NCBI GenBank assembly: GCA_030523505.1 | Contig: JAUNIK010000211.1 | Coordinates: 1 to 5,349 of the forward strand | Length of the DNA stretch: 5,349 bases | Reading direction: 5' to 3' | Source of the DNA: Prevotellaceae bacterium | Lineage (GTDB): Bacteria > Bacteroidota > Bacteroidia > Bacteroidales > Bacteroidaceae | Shown here: positions 5,221 through 5,349 of the stretch, piece by piece | Layout: every line of letters begins with the position of its first letter | Position numbering within the stretch: the first letter of the stretch is position 1 | Translations under genes and position numbers: made by a program | The notes under the pieces: generated by a model | Databases searched by the model: none | The model's input: only the letters and a program-made list of their open reading frames with translations | Told to the model about the DNA's origin: nothing

Positions 5221-5349
5221 GGCTCAAAACAGGTAAAAATAGGGCAAAAGTACTTTTTTTTTGTTTTTTTTAGGCGTTTTTTTTGAAAGGAAAAACTACT
5301 TGTAAAATACTGATGATTATGTTGTATAGCTAATATCGTCTATATTAAT
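5221..5349. other. T-rich intergenic tail after the regulator
   Basis: No coding frame is supported here. Runs of T at 5254-5262, 5264-5271 and 5277-5284 could act as the slippery end of a terminator for the regulator. The only inverted repeat next to them is the short palindrome AAAAGTACTTTT (5246-5257), which is too weak to call an intrinsic terminator with confidence. The rest (5285-5349) is featureless A/T-rich DNA. Confidence 0.4.

Noticed and set aside
5245..5252. A minus-strand TACTTTTG matching the -7 promoter box
   Set aside because: It has no -33 box at a usable distance and would only drive antisense transcription into the end of the regulator gene; in A/T-rich DNA such matches occur by chance.
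5246..5271. AAAAGTACTTTT palindrome followed by T-runs as a terminator
   Set aside because: The stem would be A/T-dominated with no room for a loop, so it does not form a convincing intrinsic terminator; kept only as a description of the tail region.
1..5349. CRISPR array, tRNA, transposase, phage or toxin-antitoxin pair
   Set aside because: No regularly spaced repeats, cloverleaf, transposase motif or terminal inverted repeats were seen on either strand. The small membrane peptide alone is not evidence for a toxin system.

Overview
The window looks like a chromosomal segment of a gut, oral or rumen Bacteroidota, most likely Prevotella or Segatella (Prevotellaceae). Four things point there. 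The exported proteins have leaders ending in A-Q, as is common in Bacteroidota. Two of them end in the short Prevotella-type C-terminal tail (Y-D-L-N-G-R-Q and Y-T-V-E-G-I-R types). Consensus Bacteroidota -7 boxes (TAnnTTTG) lie just upstream of three genes. The start codons have A/T-rich leaders without Shine-Dalgarno motifs. This placement rests on pattern recognition, not on a database search.

Layout, left to right. Positions 1-712 (minus) hold the first 237 codons of an OmpA-like outer-membrane beta-barrel protein that runs off the left edge. A divergent A/T-rich promoter region (713-896) separates it from a small hotdog-fold acyl-CoA thioesterase on the plus strand (897-1304). A strong hairpin (1322-1352) follows, and its T-tract lies on the side that stops minus-strand transcription. 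From about 3803 down to 1393 everything reads on the minus strand and looks like one transcription unit: a previously overlooked 35-residue membrane peptide (3784-3677), a 428-residue exported protein with tandem Ig-like domains (3591-2305), and 11 bases later an outer-membrane barrel ORF (2293-1685). That barrel ORF is abnormal. Its last strand is replaced by one BspA-type leucine-rich repeat, which is interrupted by a one-base frameshift. The rest of the LRR C-terminus and its tail continue in another frame to 1393.

The A/T-rich region 3785-3990 carries divergent consensus promoters and three TTTTATAAAA-like palindromic elements. It drives, on the plus strand, a 409-residue regulator with seven predicted membrane helices and a C-terminal AraC-type DNA-binding domain (3991-5220). 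The last 129 bases are a T-rich, gene-free tail.

A reasonable but unproven picture is a surface-protein operon controlled by the divergently encoded membrane-tethered AraC-family regulator. The OmpA-like gene and the thioesterase appear to be unrelated neighbours. I see no tRNA, rRNA, CRISPR array, insertion sequence or phage gene.
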